Source: Anaerolineae bacterium | GTDB lineage: Bacteria; Chloroflexota; Anaerolineae; Anaerolineales; UBA4823 | DNA: 64,000 nt | Assembly: GCA_003327455.1 (NCBI GenBank) | Contig: QOQU01000006.1 | Location: 124,001 to 188,000, forward strand | Direction: 5' to 3' | Shown here: positions 51,238 through 60,997 of the stretch, piece after piece | Position numbering within the stretch: the first letter of the stretch is position 1 | Layout of the letters: each line of letters starts with the position of its first letter | Position numbers and translations under genes: made by a program | Notes under the pieces: model-generated | What the model was told of the DNA's origin: nothing | What the model saw: only the letters and a program-made list of their open reading frames with translations | The model's database searches: none

Positions 51238-52299
51238 ATGAACGATCACGATCCTTCCGGCAAGCAAATTCGTCTGACCAGCCTTTCCAGTTGCGCGGGT
51301 TGAGCATCCAAGCTAAGCGCGGAAGCGCTGGCGCAGGTGCTGCGCCCGATCCAGGATTTGTTTCAGGCATCTGATTTTCCAAACCTGCTGGTTGGGTTGG
51401 ACGAGCCAGATGACGCAGCCGTCTGGCAGTTAGACGATGAGAAAGCGATTGTCGTAACGACCGACTTCTTCACGCCTGTTGTCGATGATCCGTTCGATTA
51501 CGGGGCTATTGCGGCGGCAAACGCTCTCTCGGATGTGTATGCCATGGGCGGAAAGCCGTTTCTGGCATTGAATATCGCTGCCTTACCGCCCGATCTGCCC
51601 CCCGAAATCCTGAGCGAGATCCTGCGCGGCGGTGCCGAAAAAGCGCGTGAAGCCGGAGTGGTGATTGCCGGTGGACATACCATCCAGGATAAAGAACCCA
51701 AATATGGATTGGTCGTAATCGGTCTAGTCCATCCCCAAAAATTCTTCCGCAAGAGCGGCGCCAAGCCCGGAGATTTTCTCATTCTCACCAAGCCACTTGG
51801 CTTCGGCACAACCACCACAGCCCTCAAGCGCGGGTTGGCAAAAAGTGAGCATGTTTTCGAAGCAGTACAATGGATGAAAAAGCTCAACCGACAGGCGTCC
51901 GAAATTGGTCAACAAGTCGGGTTAACCACGGCAACCGATATCACCGGCTTCAGTCTGCTCGGGCATGCCTGGGAGATTGCTTCTTTATCCGGGGTTGGTT
52001 TGCGGCTCTCCTTTGCGGATATGCCCTTTATCGAAGGCGCCAAAGAATACGCTGCTCAGTATATTTTCCCTGGCGGCGCCTTTGACAACCGTCTCTTTTT
52101 CCAGGAACATGTGCGCTTTGACTCCCGCCTGTCTGAAGCTGAAATGATGTTGCTCTTCGATCCCCAAACCAGCGGAGGGTTGCTCTTCGCTGCCTCCCCT
52201 GACAAATGGCAAGCCTTTGAGCAAGCTGCCCAAACCGCCCAACAACCCTGTTGGGTCATCGGCGAGGTCACTTCCAGCGGCAGGATTGAAGTCGAGTAG
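51238..52299 (+). CDS. selD: Selenide, water dikinase SelD, itself a selenoprotein (Sec22)
   Basis: SelD makes selenophosphate from selenide and ATP, for Sec-tRNA and other selenium uses. ATG 51238 gives MNDHDPSGKQIRLTSLSSCAG, then TGA (51301-51303), then ASKLSAEALAQVLRPI and the full enzyme (353 residues). In SelD the catalytic residue at this point is Cys or Sec (CAGU/C-AxK), so TGA reads as Sec22 followed by the essential Lys25. Further motifs: DFFTPVVDDP, NALSDVYAMGG, GGHTIQDKEPKYGL. A stem GGCGCA-GGTGC-TGCGCC follows. The ribosome site is weak (GAGAGG adjoining ATG). Confidence 0.9.
51330..51346 (+). promoter_or_regulatory. Putative bacterial SECIS element of selD
   Basis: GGCGCA-GGTGC-TGCGCC, a 6-bp perfect stem with the same pentaloop as in the SelW-like gene. 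The loop begins about 32 bases after the TGA, within the range known for bacterial SECIS. A nearer AGCGC-GGAA-GCGCT hairpin lacks the GU loop and may form the lower part of the structure. Confidence 0.55.
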
Positions 52300-52304
52300 A
52301 GGCG

Positions 52305-52544
52305 CTAAGCCTCAGATTCCACCCTTTCAATTTGAGGGAAAAACTGTTTTACCGTACCTTCTACCCACCCATGCAAGGTGGTCGGCAGAAGCGGGCATCC
52401 CAAACAGGCACCTCCCAGGCGCACCTTGAGAACTTTGCCGTCAAAGGAAAGAAAGGTGACCGAGCCCCCGTGATATTGTTCAATATAAGCACTTAAGCGC
52501 TCCAGCAAATCCTTCAGTTGTTGCTCTACGGATGCTTCCACCAT
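52305..52544 (-). CDS. NifU C-terminal-domain Fe-S scaffold protein
   Basis: A 79-residue protein starting at ATG 52544, with AGGAGG 6 bases upstream. It has the NifU C-terminal fold, YIEQYHGGSVTFLSFDGKVLKVRLGGACLGCPLLPTTL, with the cluster-binding CxxC (CLGC). It can assemble or deliver Fe-S clusters. It overlaps the end of the upstream cyclic-nucleotide-binding protein gene by a few bases... its start lies 12 bases beyond that gene's stop, so both are likely co-transcribed. Confidence 0.85.
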   Translation of the reverse strand: MVEASVEQQLKDLLERLSAYIEQYHGGSVTFLSFDGKVLKVRLGGACLGCPLLPTTLHGWVEGTVKQFFPQIERVESEA

Positions 52545-52554
52545 CCAATACCTC

Positions 52555-53034
52555 CTATGGCTCACAGACGCTGGCGATCAAACCCTGTCTCAACAGGGTA
52601 ACGACCTCATTGCGTGTGCTGTGCAATCGTTCGGCTATCACATCTGCCAGCCGCTCTAAGACGATAATGCCCGTGTCGGGATACTGGCTGCACAGACGAC
52701 GGAGATCGGCGCCGCGCACACACAATAACTCTGAGTCGGCGCTGCAAATTGCCCCCGAAGTATAGTGGCGGCTACCCAATGCAGCCGACCAGCCGACAAT
52801 TCCGCCGGGCTTGACGCGGGCGACAATAATTTCCGGGCCGTCGTCTGGTTTATAGCGCACAATCACCTCACCACGCACCACCAGATAGAGGACATCTGCA
52901 ACATCACCCTGCTCAAACAATAAATCACCTTCTTTACAGCGACAAGGCATAAAGAGCGGCTTGAGCAAAGCAAGCTGCCTGGGGGATAAATTCGCAAAAA
53001 AGGGTGAACGTTGAAAAATGTCGTCGTCGTTCAT
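52555..53034 (-). CDS. Stand-alone cyclic-nucleotide-binding domain protein
   Basis: The ATG at 53034 gives 159 residues; a TTG three codons earlier is also possible. The whole protein is a Crp-like cNMP barrel (FFANLSPRQLALLKPLF, then DLLFEQGDVADVLYLVVRGEV and PGGIVGWSAALG) plus a dimerisation helix. The DNA-binding winged helix of Crp/Fnr proteins is missing, with no frameshift continuation seen. ERLADVIAERLHSTRNEVV ends the helix. It could be a signal-binding adaptor for a partner, perhaps the adjacent NifU-like protein. A degenerate Crp-type palindrome lies upstream. Confidence 0.75.
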   Translation of the reverse strand: MNDDDIFQRSPFFANLSPRQLALLKPLFMPCRCKEGDLLFEQGDVADVLYLVVRGEVIVRYKPDDGPEIIVARVKPGGIVGWSAALGSRHYTSGAICSADSELLCVRGADLRRLCSQYPDTGIIVLERLADVIAERLHSTRNEVVTLLRQGLIASVCEP

Positions 53035-53103
53035 TGCTACCAACCAAGCCTACCTTATCTCTATAATTATCCCAAATTTACCTGATAAGTTGGCTTCTCT
53101 CAT

Positions 53104-53119
53104 AGTGGCAAATGTCACT
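53104..53119. promoter_or_regulatory. Degenerate Crp/Fnr-type palindrome
   Basis: AGTGGCAAATGTCACT keeps GTG-N8-CAC symmetry and matches TGTGA-N6-TCACA with changes at the outer and fifth positions. It lies about 70 bases upstream of the cyclic-nucleotide-binding protein gene. It may be bound by the regulator at 35848. Confidence 0.35.
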
Positions 53120-53144
53120 TTCGAGACGATGATTTTCCATAAAT

Positions 53145-53175
53145 CATGCCTCCAGGAGATGATCCTGGAGGCATG
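53145..53175 (-). terminator. Terminator hairpin downstream of clpC
   Basis: CATGCCTCCAGGA and TCCTGGAGGCATG form a perfect 13-bp stem with a GATGA loop, 32 bases after the clpC stop. The T-run on the minus strand is weak (ATTTATGG), so it may also act as a 3' stabiliser or bidirectional element. Confidence 0.6.
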
Positions 53176-53207
53176 ACATTTTACCCTCAAAAATGAAAGC
53201 AGGAGCG

Positions 53208-55688
53208 TTAAATCGTAACGGGGCTTTCTTGCTCAATGGAAAGACTGGCTTGTTCTTTGAGCGAAAACGTCAACTGTTGCGAGTTTTCGTCCACATCGAC
53301 TAGGATATGGTTGCCAGCTTTGAATTCTCCTGCCAGGAGACGCAGGGATAAGGGGCTTTCGACATATTTCTGAATCGCCCGTTTGAGCGGTCGCGCCCCA
53401 AAGGACGGATCATAACCCACATCGGCAAGCCAGTTCCGGGCAGCTTCACTTAACTCGACTGTGATGCCGTGCTCACCCAATCGCTCCTGGACTTCTTTCA
53501 TTTGGAGATCAACGATCTCTCGCATTTGCTCCAGGGAGAGCGGCGAGAAGGTGATGATCTCATCAATGCGGTTGAGAAATTCAGGGCGGAAGGTGCTCTT
53601 GAGTGCTTTTTCGATTTTCTCCTGTGCCTGGCGTTCTTCATTGCTATCCGTGCGTTGCAAAAAGCCCAGGCTGCCCGATTTGCGCACGAACTCCGTGCCG
53701 AGGTTGCTGGTCATAATCAAGACCGTGTTACGGAAATCGACAACATTCCCCTGCCCGTCGGTCAGGCGCCCATCATCCAAAATTTGCAGGAGAGCATTCC
53801 AGACTTCGGGGTGAGCTTTCTCGATTTCGTCAAACAAAATCACCCGATACGGACGGCGCCGCACAGCTTCCGTCAGTTGACCGCCTTCCTCGTAACCAAC
53901 ATAGCCCGGCGGAGCGCCGAACAGACGCGAGACGGTATGCTGCTCTCGATATTCACTCATATCAATCCGTACCAGCGCATCCTCATTGTCGAAGAGAAAC
54001 TCCGCCAGGGCTTTGGCAAGTTCGGTCTTACCTACCCCCGAAGGGCCAATGAAGATAAACGATCCTATTGGACGACGGGGGTCTTTCAAGCCGGAGCGCG
54101 CCCGCCGGATAGCATCGGAGATCGCTTTGATGGCTTCATCCTGACCCTTGATGCGCTCGTGCAGGCGTTCTTCCATGTTCAACAATTTCTCAGCTTCAGT
54201 TTCCATCATTTGATTCACCGGAATGCCCGTCCACTGGGCGACAACTTCGGCGATATCCTGCACATCAACAACCTCATCCAGTTGATGTTCAGCTTCCCAT
54301 TGATCGCGTTGGACGTTAAATTGTGCTTCCAGGCGCAAACGCTCGGACTTCTTTTGGGCTGCCCGTTCGTAATCGCGTTCTATCCCGGCCTGTTCTTCTT
54401 CAGCAGCCAGACGATCGATCTCGCTTTTGAGGGCTTTCAACTCTGGCGGAAGCGAATACAGGGCAACCCGCAATTTCGCCGCCGCTTCATCCATCAGATC
54501 AATCGCTTTGTCGGGCAAGCGGCGGTCAGTGACATAGCGGGCGGATAAGCGTGCCGCAGCAACCAGAGCTTCGTCCGAGAAGTGAACTTTGTGATGGGCT
54601 TCATATCGATCGCGTAAACCCCGCAGCATTTGGATGGTGTCTTCTACGCTGGGTTCTTCGACGAAGACCGGTGCAAAACGGCGCTCGAGGGCAGCATCTT
54701 TCTCGATATATTTATGGTATTCATCCAGGGTGGTAGCGCCAATGCATTGCAGTTCGCCCCGCGCCAGAGCCGGCTTGAGCATATTCGAAGCATCCATTGC
54801 CCCTTGCGCTGCGCCTGCGCCAACCACGGTGTGTAGTTCATCGATAAACATGATAATCTCACCCTGGGCGCGTTGGGTCTCCTCAATAACCGCTTTCAAC
54901 CGTTCTTCAAACTCGCCGCGAAAACGAGAACCAGCGATCATGCTCCCCAAATCCAATGCCAGAACCCGTTTGCCACTCAAGATTTCCGGCACATCGTTAT
55001 TGGCAATTTTCTGGGCCAGACCTTCCACAATGGCCGTTTTGCCAACGCCAGCTTCACCGATCAGAACCGGGTTGTTTTTTGTTCGGCGGGATAAGATCTG
55101 GATCAGGCGTAAAATTTCGACATCCCGACCGATCACAGGGTCTAATTTTCCTTCCCGCGCGGCCTGGGTAAGATCGCGGGAATATTTTTCCAAAGTACGG
55201 TAACGGCTCTCAGCCTGTGGATCGGTGACCCGCTGCCCACCCCGCAGTTGTTGGATCGCTTCATACACCCGCTCGCGGGTCACACCCGCGCCTTCCAGTA
55301 AGCGCGCCGCTGGCGTGCTGCGTTCGCTTAAGATTGCCAGGAAAATATGTTCAGTTGAGATATATTCATCCCGTAAACGGTTGGCTTCTTCGTTCGCCAG
55401 GTCAACAATCCGTTTCACCCGCGGGGTAATAAAGATTTGCCCCGCCCCACCACCAAAAATATTTGCCTTGGGACTGGTGCGTAAAATGTAATCCAGGCGC
55501 TCCATCAAGGCGTTGGTATCAACCTTGAGGATCTCCAGAATCTGAGGAATAACCCCTTGAGGTTGTTCGATCAACGCCAATAAGATATGCTCGGTATCAA
55601 TTTGATTATGGCCGTAGCGCTGAATGATCTCCGCCGCGCGTTGGGCGGCTTCCTGCGCTCGTTCCGTAAAACGATCAAATCGCATCAT
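53208..55688 (-). CDS. clpC: ClpC, Clp protease ATP-binding subunit
   Basis: An 826-residue HSP100 unfoldase. The N domain (~1-145, with two Clp_N repeats such as [14 protein letters not shown] and [13 protein letters not shown]) precedes the first AAA+ module (Walker [11 protein letters not shown] ~210), a ClpC-type middle helical domain (~405-475, EAEHQLDEV), and the second AAA+ ([11 protein letters not shown] ~550). The P-loop for ClpP docking is near [12 protein letters not shown]. It feeds proteins to ClpP or acts with adaptors. A TTTCCTTTGAAAGGAAA-type palindrome lies ~36 bases upstream of the start. Confidence 0.93.
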   Translation of the reverse strand: MMRFDRFTERAQEAAQRAAEIIQRYGHNQIDTEHILLALIEQPQGVIPQILEILKVDTNALMERLDYILRTSPKANIFGGGAGQIFITPRVKRIVDLANEEANRLRDEYISTEHIFLAILSERSTPAARLLEGAGVTRERVYEAIQQLRGGQRVTDPQAESRYRTLEKYSRDLTQAAREGKLDPVIGRDVEILRLIQILSRRTKNNPVLIGEAGVGKTAIVEGLAQKIANNDVPEILSGKRVLALDLGSMIAGSRFRGEFEERLKAVIEETQRAQGEIIMFIDELHTVVGAGAAQGAMDASNMLKPALARGELQCIGATTLDEYHKYIEKDAALERRFAPVFVEEPSVEDTIQMLRGLRDRYEAHHKVHFSDEALVAAARLSARYVTDRRLPDKAIDLMDEAAAKLRVALYSLPPELKALKSEIDRLAAEEEQAGIERDYERAAQKKSERLRLEAQFNVQRDQWEAEHQLDEVVDVQDIAEVVAQWTGIPVNQMMETEAEKLLNMEERLHERIKGQDEAIKAISDAIRRARSGLKDPRRPIGSFIFIGPSGVGKTELAKALAEFLFDNEDALVRIDMSEYREQHTVSRLFGAPPGYVGYEEGGQLTEAVRRRPYRVILFDEIEKAHPEVWNALLQILDDGRLTDGQGNVVDFRNTVLIMTSNLGTEFVRKSGSLGFLQRTDSNEERQAQEKIEKALKSTFRPEFLNRIDEIITFSPLSLEQMREIVDLQMKEVQERLGEHGITVELSEAARNWLADVGYDPSFGARPLKRAIQKYVESPLSLRLLAGEFKAGNHILVDVDENSQQLTFSLKEQASLSIEQESPVTI

Positions 55689-55715
55689 ATCTGCTAATCC
55701 TTCCTTAAAGCATTC

Positions 55716-55732
55716 CTTTCCTTTGAAAGGAA
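55716..55732. promoter_or_regulatory. Palindrome upstream of clpC
   Basis: TTTCCTTTGAAAGGAAA is a 17-base perfect inverted repeat about 30 bases before the clpC start, inside the leader. It matches neither CIRCE nor the CtsR box that I know. It could be an operator or simply a weak hairpin. Confidence 0.3.
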
Positions 55733-55952
55733 ATCTCGTCTGGTTGGTATCTCAGGTATTTCGATACCATCCATCTGGTTTCTACCAAGGATTATACCCT
55801 CGGTTTCATTATCATTTTCTCAGACTGTTGTTAACATTACATAAGACCGCACCAGATCAGGGAGATAATGAAAGCCAGGTTTCTGGAATGGCCGCACTTA
55901 TTCGCAATTAGAGTGAACAACTTGCTCGCCATACCCGACAGCTTTAACGTTC

Positions 55953-58175
55953 CTATGTCTCATCCTCTTCGTCATCCAGTAGAACCTCTCGATCCCGGCT
56001 ACCTGCAAGAAGCGGGCCAACCACTCCCATTTCTTCTAATTCGTCCATTAATCGTGCCGCCCGAGGATAGCCAATTCGCAAGCGCCTTTGCAATAACGAG
56101 GCGCTGGCTCGGCGGGTCTTGCGCACAATTTGAATCGCCTGTTCGATCAGGGCATCATGATCTTCCAAAAACGAACTTTCTTTCAGATACTCTTCCCACG
56201 GAGGCGCTTCCTCCTGCACAGGGAAGCTGGATTGCCAAAACGTAATCATCCGCTCGATTTCCACATCGTTGACCATCACCCCCTGACAACGCAGAGGTGC
56301 CATCGCTTCGGGTGGCAAGAAGAGCATATCCCCATGCCCTAATAAGGTTTCCGCTCCGACAGTATCTAAAATCACGCGCGAATCCACCGCCGAAGCTACT
56401 GCGAAGGCAATGCGAGCAGGAAAATTGGCTTTGATTAAGCCGGTGACCACATCGGTGCTTGGACGTTGGGTTGCAATAATTAAGTGAATACCGGTCGCCC
56501 GTGCCATTTGCGCCAAACGGATTAAGGCATGTTCAGTTTGTTCGGCAGCGGTCATCATCAGATCAGCCAGCTCATCAATGATAACGACCAGATAAGGGAG
56601 AGGCGACAAATCTTTGTGACGCCGGGCTTTCTTGTTGTAGGTATCCAGGTTACGCGAGTGAGTCGCTTCGAGGAGCTTATAACGACGGTCCATCTCGCTT
56701 ACCGTCCATTGTAAGACCCCCAGGATGCGTTCTAATTTCGTTTCAACCTTGCCCATCAGGTGCGGCAGACCGTTGAAGCGCACCAGTTCAACCATTTTGG
56801 GATCAATCATGATCAATCGCAAATCCTGGGGAGTGTTATTCATGGCCAAACAGGTCGTAATTGCCGCAATGCACACCGATTTCCCCGAACCGGTCGTGCC
56901 GGCAATCAACAAGTGGGGCATGCGCGTCAGGTCGCCCACCACCGGGTTGCCCGACACATCCCTACCGAGGGCAATGGCTAAGGGAGAGTTCACTTTGGCA
57001 AACGCTTCACTCTCCAGGAGCGGTCGCAAGCGCACAACCGAAGCGCGCGGATTGGGCACTTCAATCCCGATATAAGGGCGACCTGGCACCGGTGCTTCAA
57101 TGCGCAGACGCTCAGCCGCCAGCGCCAAAGCCAGATCGCGACTCAACGCTGAAATCTGCGCCACGCGCACCTTCTGCTTTGCGACTTCCCCTTCAACGCC
57201 ATTTTTCTCCAGGAAGCCCGGCTCCACAGCAAACTGGGTTACCGTTGGGCCGACGCGCACGCCAATTACTTTGGCCGGAATTCCAAATTCACTCAATGTC
57301 TTTTCGATCAAGCCGGCTGTCATATTTACATTGCGTTCATCGGGGCGATAGGCGGTTTCGTTCACCAACAAATCCAGCGGCGGCAAGCGCTCATCGCGCG
57401 GTAAAGGGGTGCTTGTTTTTTGAGCCTCGCTTTCTTCAGATAAGCGAAACTTCTTACGCCACTCTTTTGGCAGACGTTCACTGCCTGTTGATGGGGTTGC
57501 TGGCTTGTTATTTGAGATTGGCGAAAGGCTCACTGCCGGCTCGAACGGCGGTGGAGCAGGCGGCTCATCTTCCTTCAACTGGCGTAAAACCCGTCCAAAC
57601 CAGCCGGAGGCAACCAGGATACCCATAACCAGTAGAATTGTCACCAGTAAACCATGCAATATCTGCCCCACCAGACCAAGCGGGATAAACCACCCGCCGC
57701 TCAGCCTTGCCAATCCCCACCCAACTCGACCGCCATCCAGACCGGCTTCTGCGCGGCGAAAATCCATTCCTCCCAGAATGCTAAAAAGAGCCAGGGAGGT
57801 AAATGCAACCACCTCCCAGACGACAAACTTCCCCAGAATAGAAGGAAGATTTAGATTGTCCCGATAAAAAAGCACGATCCCCAACCACACCAATCCGGCT
57901 ACAAGCCAGAGACTTCCCCACCCAAACCAAAGCCGCAGCAATCGAACCCATATCGCCAAAAGACCGCCGGAAAGATCAGGAAAGAGGATACCGAAAAAGG
58001 TCATTGCCGCCAGAGCAAGAGCGATGATACCGCCAACATCTCGCCCAAAACGACGGAAGCGGGCAAGAATAGCGAGTACCCGGTCAACACTCCCCTGGTT
58101 CGGCTGAGGAACGCCCTTATCTTCAGGTTTCGCCTTTGGCTCGTTTTTCACCATAGGTCCAATGGGTTTCACCAA
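55953..58175 (-). CDS. ftsK: FtsK/SpoIIIE-family DNA translocase
   Basis: A 740-residue translocase that moves chromosome DNA at division. It has four N-terminal membrane helices (~48-185), a short linker, the FtsK alpha domain (~270-355), and the RecA-like motor with Walker A AGTTGSGKSVCI (~425) and Walker B LVVIIDELADLM (~520). The C-terminal gamma winged helix (SLLQRRLRIGYPRAARLMDELEEMG) binds KOPS-type sequences. TTG 58175 follows AAAGG; a later in-frame ATG at 58154 is possible. Confidence 0.92.
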   Translation of the reverse strand: MVKPIGPMVKNEPKAKPEDKGVPQPNQGSVDRVLAILARFRRFGRDVGGIIALALAAMTFFGILFPDLSGGLLAIWVRLLRLWFGWGSLWLVAGLVWLGIVLFYRDNLNLPSILGKFVVWEVVAFTSLALFSILGGMDFRRAEAGLDGGRVGWGLARLSGGWFIPLGLVGQILHGLLVTILLVMGILVASGWFGRVLRQLKEDEPPAPPPFEPAVSLSPISNNKPATPSTGSERLPKEWRKKFRLSEESEAQKTSTPLPRDERLPPLDLLVNETAYRPDERNVNMTAGLIEKTLSEFGIPAKVIGVRVGPTVTQFAVEPGFLEKNGVEGEVAKQKVRVAQISALSRDLALALAAERLRIEAPVPGRPYIGIEVPNPRASVVRLRPLLESEAFAKVNSPLAIALGRDVSGNPVVGDLTRMPHLLIAGTTGSGKSVCIAAITTCLAMNNTPQDLRLIMIDPKMVELVRFNGLPHLMGKVETKLERILGVLQWTVSEMDRRYKLLEATHSRNLDTYNKKARRHKDLSPLPYLVVIIDELADLMMTAAEQTEHALIRLAQMARATGIHLIIATQRPSTDVVTGLIKANFPARIAFAVASAVDSRVILDTVGAETLLGHGDMLFLPPEAMAPLRCQGVMVNDVEIERMITFWQSSFPVQEEAPPWEEYLKESSFLEDHDALIEQAIQIVRKTRRASASLLQRRLRIGYPRAARLMDELEEMGVVGPLLAGSRDREVLLDDEEDET

Positions 58176-58371
58176 CGGATTGATTGCCTTTCACGACGAT
58201 TCTACCCCATAAATTGCCCAAAATGAGCGCGTGGACAACCGGGCAAGGAAGCAAGGAAAACGAAGGGTCGAAGAACGAACCCATGGTTGGAGATTCAAAC
58301 CTCTGGATCACACCGATCGAATCCCACTTTCACTTCCACCCCTTACCCTGCTATGCTGGAGAAATCAATTC

Positions 58372-59316
58372 TCAACCCAAATTCTCCTTCTGATACAGCG
58401 ATGCAATCACCAACCCACTGAGAATCAAGGCTCCTCCAATAAGCTGCAATCCATCGGGGGTTTCATTGAGAAAAAGATAAGCCAGCAAAGTCGAGCCCAA
58501 GGGTTCCCCCAAGAGTGCAATCGAAACCAGCGCCGTCGGGACATAGCGTAACGCCCAGTTAAAGGTGGAATGCCCCAACAACTGGGGTACGATGGCAAGG
58601 GCAAGAAACCAACCAAACGCCGGCCGTGGGTAAGAGAGAAGTGGAAGCTCTGTTACGGCCACCCACCCCAGTAATACCAGTGCAGCGACTCCATAGACAC
58701 TAAAGATATAAGTGAATAAGGATTGGTGGGCACGTAATGATCGGCCTAACAGAAGATAACAGGCTGCCAGAAAACCGCCCACCAGGGCAAGAAAATCTCC
58801 CCATAAGGCTTGGGCACCAAAAAACTCACCCCAGGCTGGACACCGCAGCCCACCGACCTCCCAACGGCAGCTCTCACTTATCCCCACCAAAATGGTGCCT
58901 CCCAAAGCCAAGAGCATCCCGACCACCGTCCCCTTGCGAATACTCTCCCGTAATAAGAGGGGGGCAAGCAGAGCCACCCACAAAGGCGCCGTTGAAACCA
59001 GCACGACCGAACTGGCAACAGTTGTGTACATCAAGGATGAAATCCAGGTGGCGAAATGAAAGGCAAGAAATATACCTGCCAGAATTGTTAAGATTAAGGC
59101 TTTGCCTCGCAGGGCGAGAATTTGGCTTCGGTGGCGCAGTAAGACTACCGGCAGGAGAATTAAAGTGGCTATGCTCAGGCGATAAGCCGAAACCACCAAA
59201 GGGGAGGCGTACGCCAGAGCATAACGGGCTAAAATTGAGCCGCTGGATACAGCAAGGATGCCAAAGACGAAAGCAACCCCAGGGGGGAAAGGAGGGCGGG
59301 ACGATGCGTCGTTCAA
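58372..59316 (-). CDS. EamA/DMT-superfamily transporter
   Basis: A 314-residue protein with ten predicted membrane helices in two EamA repeats (~15-145 and ~170-305). PLLLRESIRKGTVVGMLLALGG and the second-repeat LGEPLGSTLLAYLFLNETP are the usual repeat endings. Such carriers export amino acids or other metabolites. Its ATG overlaps the sodX stop by four bases, making it the third gene of the NiSOD operon, an unusual companion. Substrate unknown. Confidence 0.85.
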   Translation of the reverse strand: MNDASSRPPFPPGVAFVFGILAVSSGSILARYALAYASPLVVSAYRLSIATLILLPVVLLRHRSQILALRGKALILTILAGIFLAFHFATWISSLMYTTVASSVVLVSTAPLWVALLAPLLLRESIRKGTVVGMLLALGGTILVGISESCRWEVGGLRCPAWGEFFGAQALWGDFLALVGGFLAACYLLLGRSLRAHQSLFTYIFSVYGVAALVLLGWVAVTELPLLSYPRPAFGWFLALAIVPQLLGHSTFNWALRYVPTALVSIALLGEPLGSTLLAYLFLNETPDGLQLIGGALILSGLVIASLYQKENLG

Positions 59317-59606
59317 GGTTGAGAAAGATGGAGTACGACTTTGCCGAGAACTTCGTTTGGGTAGACAGCTCCAAAAATACGGCTATCCAGGCTGTCGGGA
59401 TGAGTGCCTCGAACCCAAAAAGTATTCTTCCCCTCCGGGCAATCTTCAACCCGCTTGATCAAAATGCCATAAGCTGGCTTTTGAAAGACGATCAGATCGC
59501 CAGTTCGAATGGGGAAAAAGATGGGGAGCTTCAACGCCAGCACAAAATCCCCATCTTTTATCTCAGGTGAGAGACTTTGACCCCGGACGCGCAGGAGACG
59601 GATCAT
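59313..59606 (-). CDS. sodX: NiSOD maturation protease SodX
   Basis: A 97-residue S24/S26-like peptidase. The catalytic Ser is in RVRGQSLSPEIKDGDFVLA (Ser11 or Ser13, by comparison with G-x-S-M-x-P of signal peptidases) and the general-base Lys in GILIKRVED. There is no membrane anchor. It removes the SodN propeptide so that the Ni hook can form. ATG 59606 overlaps the sodN stop by four bases; a longer in-frame start would read deep into sodN. Confidence 0.88.
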   Translation of the reverse strand: MIRLLRVRGQSLSPEIKDGDFVLALKLPIFFPIRTGDLIVFQKPAYGILIKRVEDCPEGKNTFWVRGTHPDSLDSRIFGAVYPNEVLGKVVLHLSQP

Positions 59607-60106
59607 TCGATAACGGGATAGACCAGTTCCAGGTTCGGCGCATACGGCGCTTTGGCGCGTCTGGTTGCAATTCCTTTGGTCTCCCAAAAGATTTGGGCAA
59701 ATTGATTGATGGCTTCGACCAGTTGTTCGCCGACCGCCCGATCCGCGCTCTGGCGCGCTTTTGAGCCGAGAGCCATGATTTGGTGAACAAGCTGGTGAAG
59801 ATGAGGGTATTTCTCAAGATGATGATCCTTGAAGTAATCGCCCCAGATGATGCGCACTTCTTGTTTGGCTTTTTCGGCATGTTCTTCTTTGATAGCAATA
59901 TATCGAGACATGCTGTTATGGTAGTCTAACTTGGAGACTGCTTCGCGACCTTCGAGGTCTTTCATCAGGTCGATCATGCGCACAACCGTCAGGGCTGCAA
60001 TCTGAGCAGTGATCGGATCATAAATCCCACACGGAATGTCACAATGGGCTTTCGCTCTGGTCAGGGGAAAACGTTGATCAATCCAATCCAAAATTTGATA
60101 AAACAT
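59603..60106 (-). CDS. sodN: Nickel superoxide dismutase
   Basis: A 167-residue precursor. Residues 1-20 are the propeptide; cleavage before His21 would expose the Ni hook HCDIPCGIYDP (His21, Cys22, Cys26 as ligands). The remainder is a four-helix bundle that forms the hexamer in known enzymes. It destroys superoxide in the cytoplasm. AAAGGAGG stands before the ATG. It is followed by sodX with overlap. A divergent Fe/Mn SOD gene lies 219 bases away. Confidence 0.93.
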   Translation of the reverse strand: MFYQILDWIDQRFPLTRAKAHCDIPCGIYDPITAQIAALTVVRMIDLMKDLEGREAVSKLDYHNSMSRYIAIKEEHAEKAKQEVRIIWGDYFKDHHLEKYPHLHQLVHQIMALGSKARQSADRAVGEQLVEAINQFAQIFWETKGIATRRAKAPYAPNLELVYPVIE

Positions 60107-60219
60107 GTGGACCTCCTTTCTTCCTTCCTCAAGCCATTTCGAGGTTTAACTCTTCCGCATCATACTGACAGGGAGAAAAAATGTCAAGATAGCAAATCAT
60201 TAACATTTTTCTTATCAAA

Positions 60220-60241
60220 ATTGTCTTGCAACCTGGACAAT
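60220..60241. promoter_or_regulatory. Operator-like palindrome between sodN and the Fe/Mn SOD gene
   Basis: ATTGTC-N10-GACAAT is a perfect inverted repeat that overlaps the -35 box (TTGCAA, 60226-60231) of the Fe/Mn SOD promoter. It could bind a Fur-family sensor such as a nickel-responsive Nur-like repressor; that is inference. Confidence 0.45.
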
Positions 60242-60253
60242 ATATAGTATAAT
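60226..60253 (+). promoter_or_regulatory. Promoter of the Fe/Mn SOD gene
   Basis: TTGCAA (60226-60231) and TATAAT (60248-60253) are separated by 16 bases, close to the sigma-70 type optimum. The start codon lies 73 bases downstream of the -10 box. Confidence 0.6.
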
Positions 60254-60325
60254 TATCTTAATAATCCGATTAATTATCACCCTTTATGGGTAGGAAAAAT
60301 CACCTGAGAGGAAAGGATAAGATTT

Positions 60326-60943
60326 ATGGCAAACCAATTCGTACTCCCGGAGTTAGGCTACGCTTTCAACGCCCTTGAACCCGTCATCGATGCACGCACG
60401 ATGGAAATCCATCACGACAAGCATCATGGGGCTTATGTGACCAACCTGAACAAAGCCCTCGAAAGTGCTCCCGAATTCTTTGAAAAGCCCATTGAAGAAA
60501 TTCTCCGCAACATCCAAAGCGTGCCGGAGAACATTCGCACTGCTGTGCGCAATCACGGTGGCGGACATGCCAACCATACCTTGTTCTGGAAGGTTATTGC
60601 TCCAGGTGGGGCAAAGGCCCCCTCGGGCGCATTAGCAAAAGAAATTGACAGCGCCTTTGGTTCTTTTGACGCTTTTGTTGAAAAGTTCAGCTCGGTTTCG
60701 GTCGCTCACTTTGGGTCAGGCTGGGGCTGGCTGGTGATCGACGGCGCAGGCAAATTGCAGGTCTATTCGCTTCCCAATCAAGATAGCCCCTATATGCAAG
60801 GTCATGTACCGATCCTGGGATTAGATGTCTGGGAACACGCCTATTACCTAAATTACCAGAATCGCCGTCCCGATTACGTCAAAGCCTTCTGGCAAATTGT
60901 CAACTGGACCCAGGTAGAAGAAAACTTTAGCAACGCGAAATAA
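60326..60943 (+). CDS. Fe/Mn-type superoxide dismutase
   Basis: A 205-residue SOD. The metal ligands are in [13 protein letters not shown] (His27), HANHTLFW (His ~81), and [11 protein letters not shown] (Asp ~167, His ~171). GAGAGGAAAGG precedes the ATG. Presence of Gly and Gln markers does not let me decide between Fe and Mn with certainty. It is transcribed divergently from the NiSOD operon. Confidence 0.92.
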   Translation: MANQFVLPELGYAFNALEPVIDARTMEIHHDKHHGAYVTNLNKALESAPEFFEKPIEEILRNIQSVPENIRTAVRNHGGGHANHTLFWKVIAPGGAKAPSGALAKEIDSAFGSFDAFVEKFSSVSVAHFGSGWGWLVIDGAGKLQVYSLPNQDSPYMQGHVPILGLDVWEHAYYLNYQNRRPDYVKAFWQIVNWTQVEENFSNAK

Positions 60944-60997
60944 TTAGCTTATCATTGCAAAATTCGCCTCCAAGTGGGTTCTGTCCTCCCTCCTTTG

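Noticed and set aside
53469-54548. 359-codon plus-strand frame opposite clpC
   Set aside because: Antisense to the conserved ClpC motor domains; no recognisable domain or ribosome site.
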